DNA from: CAG-303 sp034172985 | GTDB lineage: Bacteria; Bacillota; Clostridia; Lachnospirales; Lachnospiraceae | Assembly (NCBI GenBank): GCA_034172985.1 | Contig: JAXFDY010000146.1 | Coordinates: 1-7,903 of the forward strand | Length of the DNA: 7,903 nucleotides | Reading direction: 5' to 3' | Part shown: positions 4,913-7,903 of the stretch, in pieces | Position numbering within the stretch: position 1 is the stretch's first letter | Layout: each line of letters starts with the position of its first letter | Position numbers and translations under genes: made by a program | The notes under the pieces: generated by a model | What the model was told of the DNA's origin: nothing | The model's input: the letters and a program-made list of their open reading frames with translations, nothing else | The model's database searches: none

Positions 4913-6964
4913 TCAATATGAAAAGCGTTCCACAATTCCCTTAATTGACAAGGCATTTTCTTCATTTGTTTTCGCAATCCCTGCCACTTCTTCCGTTGTG
5001 TGCCTTGTCTGCTCCACTTTTTCCATAATACCATCTGTACTGGCAATATCACCCGAAGGAGTATTTTGAACATTATCGATTTGGTTCTGAATGTTTGCAA
5101 CCGCCTGCACAAATACATCAGAGCATTCACTTACCTCGTCAATCACTTCCTGAATTTGTGCAATAGATGTATTATATTCATTTGTAGCCTGTACAAAATC
5201 TTCAAACTGTGTTTTTATGTCTTTCTGCATAAATGCTATAATATTATCAAAACATTCCTGCACCTTGGCAATATTCTCTTTCGTTTTTACACAAATTGCC
5301 TGAATTTCATTTACTGTCTGTGAGGAACTGTTCGCCAAATTACCGATTTCTCCTGCTACAACGGCAAAACCTTTTCCTGCTTCACCTGCTCTTGCAGCCT
5401 CAATGGATGCATTTAATGACAATAGGTTTATCTGACTTGTAATGTCCAAAATCTGTTTTGCCATTTCATCTATCTGTGTCAGAGACTGTAGATTAACCAT
5501 AGCCTCCTGTATCGCATTATGATTTTCTTCGATTTTAATATTCGTATTACTCAAAGATGCACTGGCAAGTTCACGCATTTCCAAAACCTTATCCATCAGC
5601 TCTGTGCTCTTTGTATTACCCATTTTAATCTTAGATTCCACTTGCGAAACCACAGTTGCAACTTCACCGATTTTCTCATCTACCTGCGCCACTGTATTGT
5701 TAACCTGAACCATACGCTTTGAAAATTGTTCCGTAGCTGTTGCGTTTTCTTCTACACACCGTATTAATATTTCAGAGGATTCCGTCATTTTCACAGCCGA
5801 ATCATTCAAAGAATCAGAGCATATTCCAAGTGTACCTATAATATCACTAAAGGAATCACTTAATGAATCCAATGCTGTCGCAATTTGTCCGATTTCACTT
5901 TTACAACCTATGTACTTTCTTAACTTATCCTCTTTATAGATTTTTAAATCCTTTAAGTTAAGTAATGTTTGTGTCACATTTGCTAAAGGTTTTGTACTGA
6001 TATGAATAAATAACCACGAAAGTCCTCCTATCATTATACATGAAACGAGACATATTATTCCCAGTTCTGCCATAATATCATATACTTCTGCATATAATTT
6101 TTTTTCGCTGTCTCTGGATACGACTGCCCAACCATGTGCGGAATTGTATTGATATGACACAACATATTCCTCCCCCGCCTCATTCTTACACAAAATATCT
6201 CCGCTTTCTACACCGGGGTTGGCTGCTATCTGCTCTATTACCTTCAATAACATTTCATCTTCTATTTGCTGTGCAATTAGTGTTTCGTCATCATCAAATA
6301 TATACATCTCTGATGTAACATTAATCATGGTATATTTTGCAGTTTCACTTTCTGTAGTTCTTAAATTACCTAAAATCCCCTCTAGACCTTCTGCAAATGG
6401 TCCTCCGCCGACGTAACCTAATATTGTCTTATTATCTGCATCAAAAACGGGACAATACATGGAAAGGGCCAATTTTTGTGATGCAGGTGATACGATAATA
6501 CCCGCATTATAAACTCCATTTGCATTTGTAATAGCGTCCTGAAGTGCTTTTAAGCCTTCTCCTTCACGCGTTGTAATACCAACTACCTCCGGATTTGAAT
6601 GGGCAACAACATGCGTATTCCATTCTCCTACATATAGCCCTTCCCAATTATCCAGACATCCATAATACTCCTGCGTAAATTCCTGCACTGCTTTCTGCTT
6701 ATCCTGATCGGAAAGATTTTTCAAATAATCTGCTACCAAAGGATTCACACTATATTCCACCAGCAAATCCTCCTGATGGTCAATATATTCCTCAATTAAC
6801 GTTGCCTGCGCATTTAATTCTAACTTCATATTTTCCAACGCAGACTTTTTCATTAGTGCCGTCATGCCCGACTGCGCACTAAGGTACAATATTGTAATAC
6901 AAATTACAACTATAATCGATATCACACCTGTTAGTACAGTTCTCATCTTTAAGTTTTTCATCAT
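4913..6964 (-). CDS. Methyl-accepting chemotaxis protein, membrane receptor with Cache-like sensor
   Basis: The receptor has 683 residues. ATG 6964 is preceded by AGGAGG at 6 bases; a second Met follows directly, 9 bases from the same site. Residues 9-30 (VLTGVISIIVVICITILY..) form the first membrane helix. Residues about 31-299 are extracellular and look like a double Cache ligand-binding region: a long helix with TLIEEYIDHQEDLLVEY, then strands such as WEGLYVGEWNTHVVAHSNP and a second module ending YNSAHGWAVVSRD. The second membrane helix is about 300-322, then a HAMP-like segment (about 323-372) and a long signalling coiled coil. The conserved tip is at about 505-548: ITSQINLLSLNASIEAARAG then EAGKGFAVVAGEIGNLA; the usual Arg in E-[IV]-R-x-L-A is Gly here. 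There is no C-terminal NWETF-type pentapeptide. It should bind a small ligand, probably an amino or organic acid, and control CheA through CheW. The gene is intact and seems to be transcribed alone. Confidence 0.95.
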   Translation of the reverse strand: MMKNLKMRTVLTGVISIIVVICITILYLSAQSGMTALMKKSALENMKLELNAQATLIEEYIDHQEDLLVEYSVNPLVADYLKNLSDQDKQKAVQEFTQEYYGCLDNWEGLYVGEWNTHVVAHSNPEVVGITTREGEGLKALQDAITNANGVYNAGIIVSPASQKLALSMYCPVFDADNKTILGYVGGGPFAEGLEGILGNLRTTESETAKYTMINVTSEMYIFDDDETLIAQQIEDEMLLKVIEQIAANPGVESGDILCKNEAGEEYVVSYQYNSAHGWAVVSRDSEKKLYAEVYDIMAELGIICLVSCIMIGGLSWLFIHISTKPLANVTQTLLNLKDLKIYKEDKLRKYIGCKSEIGQIATALDSLSDSFSDIIGTLGICSDSLNDSAVKMTESSEILIRCVEENATATEQFSKRMVQVNNTVAQVDEKIGEVATVVSQVESKIKMGNTKSTELMDKVLEMRELASASLSNTNIKIEENHNAIQEAMVNLQSLTQIDEMAKQILDITSQINLLSLNASIEAARAGEAGKGFAVVAGEIGNLANSSSQTVNEIQAICVKTKENIAKVQECFDNIIAFMQKDIKTQFEDFVQATNEYNTSIAQIQEVIDEVSECSDVFVQAVANIQNQIDNVQNTPSGDIASTDGIMEKVEQTRHTTEEVAGIAKTNEENALSIKGIVERFSY

Positions 6965-7054
6965 ATAATTCCTCCTATCTCATTGTGCCAAATCACTTGA
7001 CCTCATAATTCAAATCATGTTACTGCCTTACTTAAAAATCCCATTTTTCATCTC

Positions 7055-7513
7055 TTATGCATTGTAATACATGTCATAAACAACATAACCGCCATGCCCT
7101 TTTAGCGAACCTCCTTCTGTTTCCTGACACATCATGCATCTGGGTTCTGTCATAGGATAACCGCTTGTGGGATAAATACCATACTCCGATGAAGTTCTAA
7201 ATCCCACTCGATTATAAAAATTATAATCTCCTTCTACAGTAATCCCCTTATACCCCCTCTCTCTTACCTTTTGAATGCCCAATGTCAACATAGTGACACC
7301 TATATGCTGGTGGAAATAATCAGCATGCACCGATACCGGCGCCAGCATCACAATATCACTATCATCTCCATGCCCGCCATCTGCATTTGGGGACAATGGG
7401 AACTTCGAAAACAAAAAATGTCCTACTATCTTTCCATCCAGTTCCGCCACAAACGACAGTTCCGGAATATAGTACTTAGCACTTTCTTGTCTGATTATAA
7501 TATCTTTTCTCAT
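7055..7513 (-). CDS. GNAT-family N-acetyltransferase, shorter than usual
   Basis: This 152-residue protein starts at ATG 7513, with CAGGAG 9 bases before it. It resembles the YhbS-like GNAT group: IPELSFVAELDGKIVGHFLF is the strand pair before the acetyl-CoA site, MLAPVSVHADYFHQHIGVTM is motif A, and YKGITVEGDYNFYNRVGF is motif B with the typical Y-x-R-x-GF. The C-terminal part (GGSLKGHGGYVVYDMYYNA) also fits that group. Two features are odd. Between MRKDIIIRQES and AKYYIPEL about 25-30 residues usual for the family (the first two helices) are missing, and the pyrophosphate loop Q/R-x-x-G-x-G/A reads HQHIGV, without the first Gly. It may be a shortened, weak or inactive enzyme that would transfer acetyl groups to an unknown amine. 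There are 90 bases to the downstream chemoreceptor gene, with no clear terminator between them. Confidence 0.78.
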   Translation of the reverse strand: MRKDIIIRQESAKYYIPELSFVAELDGKIVGHFLFSKFPLSPNADGGHGDDSDIVMLAPVSVHADYFHQHIGVTMLTLGIQKVRERGYKGITVEGDYNFYNRVGFRTSSEYGIYPTSGYPMTEPRCMMCQETEGGSLKGHGGYVVYDMYYNA

Positions 7514-7552
7514 ATTTTTTGCTCCTGCATCTTTAAATTTTTCTCTTAAAAA

Positions 7553-7819
7553 CTAAACGATTTCTCGTCCTTTTCTAATATAATATCCTTATTGAATTGC
7601 AGCAAATGTTGCCACAACACATACCACCATAGCACTATATTTGAAATTTATCCAAAACAATGTCAAAGGTAACAAAAACAATAACACTCCGGTAATTTTA
7701 TTCAAAAGGGTATGTTCTACTATAAGTCTTTTTGTGCAAACAACTCCAAATATTATATTAGCAACTAAGACTTCCCATACCCCAAATGGGACTTGTACCA
7801 TGAAAACTCTATATTTCAG
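7553..7819 (-). pseudogene. 3' remnant of a CDP-alcohol phosphatidyltransferase
   Basis: The frame is open from 7819 to a TAA at 7591-7589 and encodes NIIFGVVCTKRLIVEHTLLN then KITGVLLFLLPLTLFWINFK and YSAMVVCVVATFAAIQ. This matches the C-terminal membrane helices of a clostridial PgsA-like family, which joins CDP-diacylglycerol to an alcohol in phospholipid synthesis. The catalytic motif DG-x2-AR-x8-G-x3-D-x3-D lies upstream in the family and is not in the window; the frame is closed by TAG at 7822-7820. Directly after the TAA the same frame continues GYYIRKGREIV and stops at 7553. Relatives read AAIQEGYYI, so GAA to TAA is likely. There are three hydrophobic helices left, about residues 10-25, 39-55 and 60-73 of the open frame. 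A start at ATG 7801 has no ribosome site. I conclude it is non-functional. Family recognition is from memory. Confidence 0.65.
7577..7605 (-). promoter_or_regulatory. Possible promoter of the acetyltransferase gene
   Basis: TTGCTG (7605-7600) and TATATT (7582-7577) are 17 bases apart, 64 bases before the ATG of the acetyltransferase. They lie inside the decayed end of the CDP-alcohol transferase frame, which weakens the case because AT-rich coding sequence gives such matches by chance. Confidence 0.25.
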
Positions 7820-7835
7820 CTAACAAAATAGCGAT

Positions 7836-7903
7836 TTATGCCACTGATACCGTTGGATGCAGTGCTTTCTGAAGATATTCCGGCAGTCTGGACTCAAAAT
7901 CTG
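7836..7903 (-). CDS. C-terminal end of an unidentified protein (runs off the window)
   Basis: A frame entering from the right edge encodes SRLPEYLQKALHPTVSVA and stops with TAA at 7838-7836. The composition looks protein-like and the stop is 17 bases before the open frame of the transferase remnant, so this may be the end of the element or gene that truncated it. With only 21 codons I cannot name a family, and it may be chance. Confidence 0.2.
   Translation of the reverse strand, partial: DFESRLPEYLQKALHPTVSVA

Noticed and set aside
6985..6990. TGGCAC on the minus strand upstream of the chemoreceptor, like a sigma-54 -24 element
   Set aside because: The required GC of the -12 element is absent at the right distance, and it lies only about 20 bases before the start codon.
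7031..7050. AAAAAT-GGG-ATTTTT hairpin after the acetyltransferase as a terminator
   Set aside because: The stem is only A-T pairs with a three-base loop and no following T-run, so it is too weak to call.
1..7903. tRNA, rRNA or CRISPR arrays
   Set aside because: No cloverleaf with a conserved T-arm, no rRNA-like sequence and no regularly spaced direct repeats were seen on either strand.

Overview
The window looks like chromosomal DNA of a low-GC Firmicute, most likely a gut Clostridium or Lachnospiraceae relative. The basis is AT-rich sequence, strong AGGAGG-type ribosome binding sites, and a serine-recombinase/RhuM/SHOCT gene set typical of clostridial mobile elements. This placement rests on remembered protein families; no database search was possible. 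All recognisable genes are on the minus strand except one RhuM-like gene.

Left part (about 1-4830) is an accessory region made of mobile-element debris. Reading along the minus strand from right to left it holds: a small SHOCT-like protein with its own terminator (3936-3680); a large serine recombinase broken by an in-frame stop and apparently by an internal deletion (3619-2051); a resolvase-type DNA-binding domain without a catalytic domain, split by a frameshift (1957-1513); a RelB/DinJ antitoxin (1501-1205) followed by a PIN-domain toxin with a nonsense codon at codon 18 (1198-788); a tyrosine-recombinase-like C-terminal fragment without catalytic residues (740-294); and the first 34 codons of an IS630-like transposase at the window edge. 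Divergent from these, a plus-strand gene (4187-4699) has a C-terminal half like the RhuM family. Between it and the SHOCT gene lies a roughly 200-base control region with a LexA-like box, an extended -10 promoter, an SD-sequestering hairpin and two tiny upstream ORFs. A dense cluster of inverted repeats (4749-4822) closes the island.

Right part (4837-7903) looks like ordinary host chromosome: a 683-residue transmembrane chemoreceptor with its terminator, a GNAT acetyltransferase of reduced length, and the 3' remnant of a CDP-alcohol phosphatidyltransferase whose reading frame is closed early by a TAA.

The main message is decay. At least four genes are broken (PIN toxin, serine recombinase, resolvase-like protein, CDP-alcohol transferase) and two others look shortened. 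No intact recombinase is visible. The antitoxin survives with a good promoter while its toxin appears inactive. I see no convincing novel defence or other system. The most unusual items are the 4107-4190 leader, the chimeric RhuM-like protein, the catalytic-domain-less resolvase protein, and RNA hairpins whose G-U pairs assign them to one strand.
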